Shown here: positions 32,165-38,428 of the stretch, piece by piece
Numbering within the stretch: the stretch's first letter is position 1
Layout: every line of letters begins with the position of its first letter
Assembly: GCA_045589695.1 (NCBI GenBank)
Contig: JAZNPP010000053.1
Coordinates: 1 to 64,000, forward strand
From: HGM04593 sp045589695
GTDB taxonomy: Bacteria > Bacteroidota > Bacteroidia > Bacteroidales > Bacteroidaceae
Reading direction: 5' to 3'
DNA: 64,000 nt
Notes under the pieces: model-generated
Told to the model about the DNA's origin: nothing
Database searches by the model: none
The model's input: only the letters and a program-made list of their open reading frames with translations
Made by a program: the position numbers and the translations under genes

Positions 32165-34229
32165 AATAGAATCCTTGGAAACGTACTAATTGATTTTGAT
32201 ATTGCGGCGAACGCATAAGGCCGTCGCCTGCACCGGAGAGTGCTTCGGCTCCTTCTTTATCGAGGACTACTTTAGAATCAAGTGCCTTGGGAACGCGGAA
32301 GCATATCTGCACGGGGAAGTTTACCTTTGCGTCGCCGGTGATTACTTGCACAGAGGCTCGCTGGGTGGCTGCCATTATGCGGAAACCGAGTGAACGGCCT
32401 TTCTGTAAAAGAATTTTTAAGTTCTCTTCGAGGCTCTTTTCTACTCTAACGACCCGGTTTTCGATCTTCGGGAGGCCGTTGGCGTAGATACCTGTTATCA
32501 CATCTTCTCTCACTTCGAGTTCTTTGCCGCTACGGGCGGACTGAACAGCGTCGGCGAACTCATCGAAGATTACGAGGTAGTCTTTCTTGTACTTGCCTTT
32601 GGCGGCGGCCTGCATGCTTTCTACAAGCGTTGCCATCTGATCTTCTATCTCTTCGATGTCGTTGTAAACCTCTATGCCGGGAACGTCGCAGAATTCGTAC
32701 TTTGGGTCAAAAACTATGATGTTCTGCACTCCGGCAACTTTGGCGGCCTCTATTGTTGAGCGTATGCAGACGGACTTGCCTGAGCCTGTGGCTCCGCAGA
32801 CAAGAACGTGCGGGGTCGCGTGGTTGTTGAGGTCCCAAACGACGAGGTTCTTGAAGTTGTCTACTCCTATGGGGATGCGGCGGCCTTCGACGTTCTCAGG
32901 GGAGAAGCGGAGGATGTCATCAGACTGCTTGGGTGCGTCTATCTTTATGTAGGCTCTGCCGTTGTGGATATGAAGTGTGTTGTCAATGGTTATGGCGGGC
33001 ACGTTAAGGGTGTTGGCTATATCCATCTTATAACGTAGGATGTTGGTTATCTTCACTCCTGCGCCGGGCTCTAACAGGTAGGTGTCGGAGGAGTAGCCTT
33101 CGAAGAGGTGTGCTACCTGAACGGTCATTCCGAAGGTGCGGAGGATGTGTTCTATCTTCTCGGAGTTTGTCATATTGGTATTGTTTAAGTCGTAGGTTAT
33201 AAAGGAAGCTGCGTTGTCCCTGAAGGTGGTTATTACTTTGGGATTGACTGATGCCATGCTTGCGTCGCGTATCTTGCGCTGGCGTTTGGCAAGCAGGTCG
33301 CGTTTCTTGGGGTTGATGTTGAAGTCGTCTATCTCGGCTATCTGGGTACGCGCCCAGAAATCGTATAAAACGGCACGGTCTACAAAGTTGTCGGAGTCGT
33401 TGATGCAATAGACGTAATCGGGGTCGGCAACGGCTTCTATCATTCTCTTCAGTGGTTCGTACAAGAGGACTTCGTAAAGCTTTACGGTGTCTAAATCGAA
33501 TGCTATCTTGTGACAGCGGAGCTGTGGACTGTTGTCTTTGCTCTTGGAGATCTTATTCTCGATGAACCATATCTCGGAGGGAATAATACCTCTTGCCTCG
33601 AGGACTTTGTAATAGGTTATGCCTTGCTTGCCGAAGGAGAGTGCTTTCTCGTCATCGGACGTAAATGAGGTCTTGCTCTTGTGGTCGATGATTATTATGT
33701 CATCGTTGTAGTCCTGAAAGACAAGGTCTATCTTGGCGTGGCAAGGAAGGGGTATATCTACTCCATTGACTGTTACCCATTCAACAAATGGCTCTTCGAC
33801 GTAGATTATCTCTTTGATGTCTTTTTCGTAAATGTCCTTCTCGGCATAGAAGTTTGCCAGCAGGGCTGTCGCATTCTTGGTTGCGGCGGTTATACAGCTC
33901 TCTACCGTGGGGGTGGTTTTGCCTAACTTCCAACGGTTGGCGGGAACGCTGTCTATCTCTTCATAGGCTATCTGCTCAAGTTCGGGCAGTGATAGTGGCT
34001 CACGGCCTAACTTGATTGCGGAGAAGTAGTATTCGAGTGCTTTATGGTAGGCATTACCGCTGACTGCGGAGACGCCTATGCGGTTCTCTTCACGATAGAT
34101 GGCGGTGCGCTCGAACTCTTTCTCGTTCCTTGCGAACTGGGCTAATCGGGAGTAGCTCCAGGAGTCTATGAGGAAGCTGGAGAAATGATTCTCCAGCTCT
34201 TCGTTGGTCAGTTGGGAATAGTGGTTCAT
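32157..34229 (-). CDS. PD-(D/E)XK (RecB-type) nuclease fused to FtsK-like DNA translocase
   Basis: A 690-aa protein joining two modules. Residues 20-310 form a Cas4/RecB-like nuclease: WSYSRLAQFARNEKEF (24-39), YHKALE (motif I His62), HAKIDLV (Asp168) and IIIIDHKSK with Asp182 and Lys184 as the D...DxK site. Residues about 350-690 are an FtsK core: alpha domain (about 355-445), then beta RecA-fold domain with Walker A GATGSGKS (479-486), FDPK (507-510) and Walker B VIFDEFAD (553-560). The gamma (KOPS-reading) domain of host FtsK is absent. Coupled to recT by 4 nt, so it probably makes the 3' overhang for RecT while translocating, a possible single-chain RecBCD/AddAB analogue. Confidence 0.85.
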   Translation of the reverse strand: MNHYSQLTNEELENHFSSFLIDSWSYSRLAQFARNEKEFERTAIYREENRIGVSAVSGNAYHKALEYYFSAIKLGREPLSLPELEQIAYEEIDSVPANRWKLGKTTPTVESCITAATKNATALLANFYAEKDIYEKDIKEIIYVEEPFVEWVTVNGVDIPLPCHAKIDLVFQDYNDDIIIIDHKSKTSFTSDDEKALSFGKQGITYYKVLEARGIIPSEIWFIENKISKSKDNSPQLRCHKIAFDLDTVKLYEVLLYEPLKRMIEAVADPDYVYCINDSDNFVDRAVLYDFWARTQIAEIDDFNINPKKRDLLAKRQRKIRDASMASVNPKVITTFRDNAASFITYDLNNTNMTNSEKIEHILRTFGMTVQVAHLFEGYSSDTYLLEPGAGVKITNILRYKMDIANTLNVPAITIDNTLHIHNGRAYIKIDAPKQSDDILRFSPENVEGRRIPIGVDNFKNLVVWDLNNHATPHVLVCGATGSGKSVCIRSTIEAAKVAGVQNIIVFDPKYEFCDVPGIEVYNDIEEIEDQMATLVESMQAAAKGKYKKDYLVIFDEFADAVQSARSGKELEVREDVITGIYANGLPKIENRVVRVEKSLEENLKILLQKGRSLGFRIMAATQRASVQVITGDAKVNFPVQICFRVPKALDSKVVLDKEGAEALSGAGDGLMRSPQYQNQLVRFQGFYYE

Positions 34230-35077
34230 AATAATTTAGGCGGTTCGGATTGACGCATCTGTTCTTTCTGTTCTTCAATAGTCTGCTCGATTGGCACCTC
34301 TTCTGCCTCTATGTCTTCTACAGGATTGTCTTCGTACATATCTTCGCCTCGTTCATTGACTACTAACTGGTCTGATGAGATGGCGTTCTTCATCTCTACG
34401 GAGAGTACACCGAATTTCGACAGTAATAATTTTAAAGCTGTCTTTTTGGCCATTGCATCGAAGTCGGTTGTCCATTTTGATGCTTCGCGGATATTCTTAA
34501 TGGTGGAGCCGAATGTCTTGGAGTAGGTCATTGCGTGCTTTTTTACCTCATCGACAGTCCAGAACATCATCTTCTCGAAACCATTAACGAGACGGAAGAA
34601 TGCTACATAACCTATAATGGTTGCTTTATCTCTGCCGCTGCTGAGCTTTTTGAAACGGAGGTCGCCGGAAACAAAATCTTCTCCTGTAATCTCACCTTCG
34701 CGGACATCACGAACGTTGATTGTGCGGTATTGTCCTGAACGCATAGCGAGTTGTATGAAACCTTTGTATCCTATCTGGAATTGCGCATCGGTATCGCCTT
34801 CTTTGTTGTTCTTGTAGGGTATCACGTAGGCGAACCCTAAATTGGGGTCGAGGGGTAAATCGAGGGCTGTAGCCTTGATGGCTGCATACATTACACTCAT
34901 TGGCTTGCAGGCTTGCAATTGCTTGCTTCCGGCCACAAGTGCTGTGAGGTTATTAATAAAACTGTTCTTCTTCTCGCCCAATACCTGTTGAAGATACTCT
35001 TGTGTCTTGGGGTTGGCGATGGTTTGGTTGAAAACCTTAAGGCCGTTATCGGCTCTTGTTGTTACTTCGTTTGCCAT
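34226..35077 (-). CDS. recT: RecT single-strand annealing recombinase
   Basis: A 283-aa RecT-family protein: a helical N-terminus, the conserved core with MYAAIKATALDLPLDPN (about 63-79), AQFQIGYKGFIQLAMRSGQY (about 97-116) and IREASKWTTDFDAMAKKTA (about 197-215), then an acidic tail (EDIEAEEVPIEQTIEEQ) that often binds SSB-like partners. It promotes annealing and strand invasion of phage DNA with the exonuclease encoded next. Overlaps the upstream small gene by 32 nt and the nuclease-FtsK gene by 4 nt. Confidence 0.92.
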   Translation of the reverse strand: MANEVTTRADNGLKVFNQTIANPKTQEYLQQVLGEKKNSFINNLTALVAGSKQLQACKPMSVMYAAIKATALDLPLDPNLGFAYVIPYKNNKEGDTDAQFQIGYKGFIQLAMRSGQYRTINVRDVREGEITGEDFVSGDLRFKKLSSGRDKATIIGYVAFFRLVNGFEKMMFWTVDEVKKHAMTYSKTFGSTIKNIREASKWTTDFDAMAKKTALKLLLSKFGVLSVEMKNAISSDQLVVNERGEDMYEDNPVEDIEAEEVPIEQTIEEQKEQMRQSEPPKLL

Positions 35078-35231
35078 AATTGTTTGTTTTTTTGGTTAAA
35101 TAGTTTTCGATTAGTTTTGCTCTCCTGCGCATGTTTGCTGCACGGTCGCCTTTCTTGTCCCATGCCATGCGGCGGAGGTCGCCGAGGACAATCTGTATCT
35201 CCTCGGCCATGCTGTTGGATATGCTAATCAT
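35046..35231 (-). CDS. Small helical protein upstream of recT
   Basis: A 61-aa protein; the basic C-terminal half includes RRMAWDKKGDRAANMRRRAK. Overlaps both neighbours (8 and 32 nt). It may be a small RecT accessory or DNA-binding protein; no family recognised. Confidence 0.5.
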   Translation of the reverse strand: MISISNSMAEEIQIVLGDLRRMAWDKKGDRAANMRRRAKLIENYLTKKTNNYGKRSNNKSR

Positions 35232-35451
35232 ACATCACCCCCTCTCCGTTGCAGGTTGAGCATTTTTCTTTGTCCCGCCATTCGGCAGGCGCCTTGTCGT
35301 AATCCTCTCTGGTGCAGGGAATGTACTCTGTCGTCTCGGGGTCGATGATGTAGTACTTGTTCCCGTCATCGCAGTCGGGGCAAGGCTCTATGTCACGGAA
35401 TGCGTAAGGCATGCATTCGGGACATCCTTGACCTAAGCACGACCAGCACAT
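35224..35451 (-). CDS. Zinc-finger protein with DnaJ-like CxxCxGxG motifs
   Basis: 75 aa from the ATG at 35451 (MCWSCLGQGCPECMPYAF). It contains CWSCLGQGCPEC, CPDCDDG and CSTCNGEG, repeats like the DnaJ central zinc finger, so probably two zinc ions are bound. The longer frame to 35874 runs through a terminator and tRNA-like element and is not coding. Overlaps a small membrane-protein gene by 19 nt. Role unknown. Confidence 0.6.
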   Translation of the reverse strand: MCWSCLGQGCPECMPYAFRDIEPCPDCDDGNKYYIIDPETTEYIPCTREDYDKAPAEWRDKEKCSTCNGEGVMYD

Positions 35452-35579
35452 AGCAATGTGGTTATGATTAATACTGCCAATGATGCGAGGACGGCAATGA
35501 GGTTGGCCCATGTATCGCCGCTGCCGAATGCGAGAAGGCTGACGAATGACGCCTTCTGAAGGAATGATAATGCTTTCAT
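35433..35579 (-). CDS. Small membrane protein (48 aa)
   Basis: Begins at the ATG at 35579, 27 nt after the T-run of a terminator, and reads MKALSFLQKASFVSLLAFGS with a hydrophobic segment (about 22-42, LIAVLASLAVLIITTLLC). Small single-TM proteins of this kind are common in Bacteroidetes phages; function unknown. Confidence 0.45.
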   Translation of the reverse strand: MKALSFLQKASFVSLLAFGSGDTWANLIAVLASLAVLIITTLLCAGRA

Positions 35580-35605
35580 GATATATTGTGTTAAGTGTTT
35601 GCTGT

Positions 35606-35641
35606 AAAAAAGCCATCCCGCATTTCGCAACGGGGGATGGC
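35606..35641 (-). terminator. Strong leftward terminator
   Basis: GCCATCCC (35612-35619) pairs with GGGATGGC (35634-35641), followed leftward by six T. It ends the transcript carrying the tRNA-like elements and implies a new start for the recT operon just downstream. Confidence 0.8.
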
Positions 35642-35678
35642 AAAGAATCTATGAAAAACACAAGCCGTAATACGGCTG

Positions 35679-35755
35679 TGGATGCCGGGGACTCGAACCC
35701 CCTGTAAGGAATTAATCTAAATAAACTATGGTCGCCTCCAACAGGCATTGCATCC
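35679..35755 (-). tRNA. tRNA-like element 1 (degenerate, 77 nt)
   Basis: On the minus strand GGATGC (5') pairs with GCATCC-A (3'). A D-arm-like GCC-TGTTGGA-GGC and a T-arm GGGG-TTCGAGT-CCCC are in place. The region between them (32 nt, AU-rich) gives no good anticodon stem, and the T-stem is one pair short. The 3' end followed by CA resembles a partly encoded CCA. It lies 38 nt upstream of a terminator. Either a decayed or highly divergent phage tRNA, or a tRNA mimic. Confidence 0.35.
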
Positions 35756-36265
35756 GTGCGGCGGCCGAAGCCGCCTGATAGATAAAATAAAATAAAGCAC
35801 AACAACCGGGCTTCACAGCCGGGTATGAGGCGCACCGACCTCCGTTTTGAGAAAAAGCTATTTATTAATGACATTATGTGTAGGTTATGGCCGGTGCGTT
35901 GTGCCCTTGCGTGTTCCGATGTGTACGCTTACTGAGGTTTTATGGCATATCCGTTATAGAGATGAGTTAGAAGATATGCGGTTGCCTCAAAGGGCTGTCC
36001 TCGCAATTGGCGAGGTATGGGGTGCATTGTCGCCCAACTGACTTATAAGGCGTTATTTGCGATTTACCAATACGTGGGCGCCAATGCGTTTAATTGTTAT
36101 ATACTCTGCAAGCATCTTTCCCTGCTTGCTTTAGGGCGGGCTTTGCTGACGATCGTGCCCATCCCGACGGGATTGCTTCGGCCGAGCCGGGAGCGCGGAT
36201 GTTACTCTTGTTGCTCAAGGCTTTCCTGTGTATCCCTTATGTGTTCAATATGTCAAAGATGATAG
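35756..36265. other. Non-coding early stretch between the two tRNA-like elements
   Basis: I find no convincing gene in these 510 bp. Present are the palindrome ATCCCG-A-CGGGAT (36161-36173), a G/C-rich region at 36130-36200, and a 20-codon leftward ORF (36053-36115, MLAEYITIKRIGAHVLVNRK) too short to call. A rightward 64-codon frame at 35847-36041 has poor composition. The stretch could be part of a structured RNA that ends at the 35606-35641 terminator. Confidence 0.4.
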
Positions 36266-36332
36266 TGAGCGGTGGGGATTCGAACCCCGATGTCGGCGGT
36301 GGGAGAGTTTCGCGGACACCTCCGTACCGCCC
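36266..36332 (-). tRNA. tRNA-like element 2 (degenerate, 67 nt)
   Basis: Minus strand: GGGCGGT pairs with ACCGCTC (one G-U), followed by A. A D-arm-like CGGA-GGTG-TCCG and a T-arm GGGG-TTCGAAT-CCCC are present, but no standard anticodon arm and again only a 4-bp T-stem. GGCGGT can also pair with an internal ACCGCC, allowing an alternative fold. It begins directly after the stop of the 62-aa HTH gene. Confidence 0.35.
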
Positions 36333-36521
36333 TTAGTGTGCGTTCCAGAACTTGATTAAGTCCCTGCCGAACACTCTGTATGAGTTTCCAACGACGTGGG
36401 CTTTAAGTTGTCCCGAGGTGATGTACTTCTGTACCATCCTCTTTGAGACTTGCAGCTTCTCTGCAACGTCCTTTACTTTGAGCCTTGCTGTGAGGCTGAT
36501 TGCGGGGCATTCTGTACACAT
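36333..36521 (-). CDS. MerR/excisionase-type helix-turn-helix protein
   Basis: A 62-aa protein: LKVKDVAEKLQVSKRMVQKY (about 13-32), then ITSGQLKAHVVGNSYRVFGR with the winged 'I..G.L.a...g..yr' pattern of helix_turn_helix_17 / excisionase domains. Its place at the promoter-proximal end of the early operon fits a Cro-, Xis- or early-regulator role. Overlaps the Cys-rich 45-aa gene by 49 nt. Confidence 0.7.
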   Translation of the reverse strand: MCTECPAISLTARLKVKDVAEKLQVSKRMVQKYITSGQLKAHVVGNSYRVFGRDLIKFWNAH

Positions 36522-36610
36522 GGTGGATTGTCTTTGTGGTATTCTACATATCTCTTTAGTCTCGTGCAGTATCTGCCGTTGAGGCAGGTGGAGCAGTTAG
36601 CGGCCTCCAT
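36473..36610 (-). CDS. Small Cys-rich protein (45 aa)
   Basis: ATG at 36610 gives MEAANCSTCLNGRYCTRLKR, then YVEYHKDNPPC. Four cysteines (C-x2-C-x5-C ... C) fit a single zinc site. It overlaps the upstream HTH gene by 14 nt and the downstream HTH gene. Similar tiny Cys proteins are frequent in Bacteroidetes phages. Confidence 0.55.
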   Translation of the reverse strand: MEAANCSTCLNGRYCTRLKRYVEYHKDNPPCVQNAPQSASQQGSK

Positions 36611-36755
36611 ACTTCTTTGCTACTTTGCGGATGTGTTCGGCAAGCTCGCTCTTTGTCGCTCCCTTTAATGCAAGAGATACTGTGTTCTTTGATTTGTTTA
36701 CTTCTTTTGCTATCTTGGTAATAGCTCCGTAGGGTACGATAATTTCTTTTGCCAT
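36597..36755 (-). CDS. Small HTH DNA-binding protein (52 aa), first early gene
   Basis: Starts at the ATG at 36755: MAKEIIVPYGAITKIAKEVN, then KSKNTVSLALKGATKSELAE, a LacI/homeodomain-like HTH with 'T.V..ALkG....e.a..Ir..A'. It is nearest the control region and so a likely Cro-like early regulator. Ends in IRKVAKKYGGR. Confidence 0.65.
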   Translation of the reverse strand: MAKEIIVPYGAITKIAKEVNKSKNTVSLALKGATKSELAEHIRKVAKKYGGR

Positions 36756-36772
36756 AATTTATTTTTTAGTGT

Positions 36773-36822
36773 CCCCCGGAGCCGTGCCACCGGCATCCAC
36801 TATGCGTTTTGTTTTCCGGGGG
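36773..36822. repeat. Inverted repeat in the early control region
   Basis: CCCCCGGA (36773-36780) and TCCGGGGG (36815-36822) are perfect 8-bp arms 34 bp apart, in the leader of the leftward early operon and next to the operator-like repeat. In RNA they would form a stem around a structured loop; in DNA they may be regulator sites. Confidence 0.5.
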
Positions 36823-36837
36823 TAATCATTACCTTTG
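36807..36837 (+). promoter_or_regulatory. Rightward promoter in the control region
   Basis: TTTTG (36807-36811), 18 bp, TACCTTTG (36830-36837), a good Bacteroidetes match. The start near 36844 leaves about 10 nt before the ATG at 36854. The left arm of the operator-like repeat overlaps its -7 box. Confidence 0.6.
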
Positions 36838-36860
36838 TAGTGCTTAAAATGTAATGATTA
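36823..36860. promoter_or_regulatory. Operator-like perfect inverted repeat
   Basis: TAATCATTAC (36823-36832) and GTAATGATTA (36851-36860) are perfect 10-bp arms 18 bp apart (about 28 bp centre to centre), spanning the rightward -7 box and the next gene's start. This is the best candidate for the CI-type repressor or Cro-like protein to bind. ATCATTgAATGAT near attR (38281-38293) has a related half site. Confidence 0.6.
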
Positions 36861-37084
36861 TGATTGATTCTGTTAAGTTGTCTCAGTTTGCAGAGGAGTT
36901 GAGCAATATGCCGTGTCCTGTCTGCGGTAAGTGTCACAAGGTTGTTTTAAATAATCGTGGAGGTGATACCTACAATGATGAGGTCGGTTTTCGCTTGCCC
37001 GAGGGTAGTTGTGAGGGTTTTAAGGAACATTTGATTAACCTTCTCAGCAATTCAAGACATCGCTTTGTAAAACCTTTGTGGTAG
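36854..37084 (+). CDS. Small protein with CPVCGKC zinc motif
   Basis: A 76-aa protein (a second ATG at 36860 would shorten it by two residues). MPCPVCGKCHKVV (about 19-31) suggests a zinc knuckle; the rest is helical (EGFKEHLINLLSNSRHRF). It has its own promoter, overlapped by the operator-like repeat, so it is probably made during lysogeny or at the switch. An opposing ORF (36970-37203) overlaps its 3' half, and both may be expressed. Confidence 0.5.
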   Translation: MIMIDSVKLSQFAEELSNMPCPVCGKCHKVVLNNRGGDTYNDEVGFRLPEGSCEGFKEHLINLLSNSRHRFVKPLW

Positions 37085-37203
37085 TTCCAGGCTGTTAGGT
37101 ATTTCCAGCAGTATTTCAAGGTGGGGATTTTCTCTCCGCCCGATGTGCTGTACACCCAATCATCGAAACCTATTATCCAAAGTCCTTTTTCTTTTTTGTT
37201 CAT
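36970..37203 (-). CDS. Possible small protein opposing the CPVCGKC gene
   Basis: A 77-codon frame from the ATG at 37203 (MNKKEKGLWIIGFDDWVYST). The first about 40 residues look protein-like; the rest is antisense to a probable gene and may be chance. No family recognised. Confidence 0.3.
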   Translation of the reverse strand: MNKKEKGLWIIGFDDWVYSTSGGEKIPTLKYCWKYLTAWNYHKGFTKRCLELLRRLIKCSLKPSQLPSGKRKPTSSL

Positions 37204-37208
37204 TTTTG

Positions 37209-37238
37209 TTTGCCTTTGAAATATTTTCTATATTTTTG
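37209..37238 (+). promoter_or_regulatory. Possible repressor promoter
   Basis: TTTG (37209-37212), 18 bp, TATTTTTG (37231-37238). It would give a roughly 130-nt leader for the repressor gene, containing the direct repeats at 37293 and 37354. The region is AT-rich, so chance matches are possible. Confidence 0.4.
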
Positions 37239-37292
37239 TAGGTTGTCAATCAACAATGTGTTTCGCTATTCGATTAACAACACCGCAAAGAT

Positions 37293-37370
37293 AGAACAGC
37301 GCTTAATTCTATGCAAGAAAAATTAAGCAAAATATAAGCAAAATTCATTATTTAGAACAATTCTTAATTA
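37293..37370. promoter_or_regulatory. Direct repeats upstream of the repressor gene
   Basis: AGAACAgcgCTTAATT (from 37293) and AGAACAattCTTAATT (from 37354) are near-identical 16-mers 61 bp apart, and AATTAAGCAAAA lies between them (37321). They look like sites for repressor autoregulation. Confidence 0.45.
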
Positions 37371-37377
37371 GGATATT

Positions 37378-38109
37378 ATGGGAAATGCTGTAAAACAACG
37401 ACTTGTGCATTTTATTAAATTTATGCACTTAACGCAAAAGGCGTTTGAAGACCGTTGCGGTATGAGCAATGGTTATGTTGCGAATATCCGAAAGGGTATT
37501 GGAAATGATAAATTACTGAACATTGTTCAGCAATTTCCTCAACTAAATAGAGAATGGCTTCTATATGGCGAGGGCGAAATGTTGAAGAGTACCCCAACGG
37601 TTCAGCAGAACAATGTGCACGGAGATAATAATTATAATAATGTGATGCAGGCACGTTGCCCGAAGTGCGGCGATGAGGTTGAGATTGTTGAGGCGGAGGA
37701 GATAAGAAGGCCTATAATCCCTACAGAATGGACCTATCAAACCGATATAGACCTCTATGAGAAGGTGCAGAGGGACAAGAAAGATGTTAGCCGCAGCAGG
37801 TTCATTGCCCTTGATGTGCCTATTGACATGTGGCATATTGTACGTGATGACAGCTTGTTGCCGGACTGCAAGAGGGGTGACCTGTTGGCTCTTAAGGCAT
37901 ACCCTATAGGCAAAGAGAACCCCATCCCGGGCAAGATCCACGCTGTGGACACAAGGAGCAACGGCATGATTGTGCGCATACTTGAGGAGAAGGACTACGG
38001 CTACCGGGCAACAGCCCCGAACTCGGGTAAGTACCCCGAAATGAGAATTAAGAAAGAGGACATCATACGTGTGTATCGTATTGTGTGCATGGCGAGGATT
38101 GCAATATAG
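37378..38109 (+). CDS. CI-like phage repressor (HTH + S24-type C-terminal domain)
   Basis: A 243-aa protein that should keep the prophage silent. Residues 1-70 form an HTH (LTQKAFEDRCGMSNGYVANI; NREWLLYGEGEML). CPKCGDE (94-100) is a possible zinc site. The C-terminal 130-243 is LexA/S24-like (RDDSLLPDCKRGDLLALKAY; HAVDTRSNGMIVRIL; AENPNS-like ATAPNSGKYP). Ser159 occupies the nucleophile position, but the usual catalytic Lys aligns with Arg200. Self-cleavage in an SOS response may therefore be impaired or use another mechanism, and induction could depend on the BRO antirepressor. It is the last clear phage gene before attR. Confidence 0.85.
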   Translation: MGNAVKQRLVHFIKFMHLTQKAFEDRCGMSNGYVANIRKGIGNDKLLNIVQQFPQLNREWLLYGEGEMLKSTPTVQQNNVHGDNNYNNVMQARCPKCGDEVEIVEAEEIRRPIIPTEWTYQTDIDLYEKVQRDKKDVSRSRFIALDVPIDMWHIVRDDSLLPDCKRGDLLALKAYPIGKENPIPGKIHAVDTRSNGMIVRILEEKDYGYRATAPNSGKYPEMRIKKEDIIRVYRIVCMARIAI

Positions 38110-38135
38110 GCTCGTTCAGGATTGGAAGGTAGAAT

Positions 38136-38239
38136 ATGAGGTTGGATGAGTTCGTGAAGGAAACGCTATGGCAATAGCAAGAATTATGCGCGAAATGGGA
38201 GACTGGCTGGCCGCTCATTACAGCGAAAAAGTGTTCTAA
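38136..38239 (+). pseudogene. Remnant small ORFs between repressor and attR
   Basis: Two short frames overlap: MRLDEFVKETLWQ then stop (38136-38177), and MAIARIMREMGDWLAAHYSE... (38168-38239). LDEFVKETL resembles the start of a small Bacteroidetes mobile-element protein, so this may be a truncated gene. Chance is not excluded. Confidence 0.25.
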
Positions 38240-38259
38240 CTGTGTTCTGAGCGTGTTCC
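38231..38259. repeat. Three GTGTTCY repeats spaced 11 bp
   Basis: GTGTTCT at 38231, GTGTTCT at 38242 and GTGTTCC at 38253: exact 11-bp spacing places them on one helix face about 60-90 bp inside attR. Candidate arm-type integrase or Xis binding sites. Confidence 0.5.
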
Positions 38260-38320
38260 AAAGATTTTAAAAGAGTATAAATCATTGAATGATAATATAA
38301 TAGCCGAACACTTTGCATAA

Positions 38321-38362
38321 TTCATAATCATGAGGTCCCCGGTTCAATCCCGGGTCTCGCTA
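38321..38362 (+). other. attR: 3' part of a tRNA-Met(CAT)-like gene
   Basis: TTCATAA (anticodon loop with CAT), 3' stem TCATG, variable AGGTC, T-arm CCCGG-TTCAATC-CCGGG, 3' acceptor TCTCGCT and discriminator A run in perfect tRNA order. No matching 5' half (AGCGAGA..., D-arm) lies upstream. This is the footprint left when a phage integrates into a tRNA 3' end, so it marks the right prophage boundary. The intact gene should lie at attL outside the window. Confidence 0.8.
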
Positions 38363-38366
38363 CTGA

Positions 38367-38400
38367 AGCGGAGAAAGTTGAAAAACTCTCTCCGCTTTTT
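38367..38400 (+). terminator. Terminator of the original tRNA gene
   Basis: AGCGGAGA (38367-38374) pairs with TCTCCGCT (38389-38396) and is followed by five T. Directly behind attR, it would be the native tRNA terminator, now separated from its promoter. Confidence 0.75.
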
Positions 38401-38428
38401 GTTTTAAATTTTGTAACTCATTTGTTTG

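Noticed and set aside
35224..35874. Long leftward ORF of 216 codons over the terminator and tRNA-like element 1
   Set aside because: It runs through a strong terminator and structured RNA; only the last 75 codons from the ATG at 35451 have protein-like, Cys-motif composition.
35679..36332. The two tRNA-like elements as the ends of one tmRNA
   Set aside because: Each element pairs its own 5' and 3' acceptor ends locally at tRNA-like length, and no tag-like ORF ending correctly was found between them.
38168..38239. 23-codon ORF beside attR as a functional phage gene
   Set aside because: Too short, overlaps another short frame and the GTGTTCY repeats; listed only as a possible remnant.
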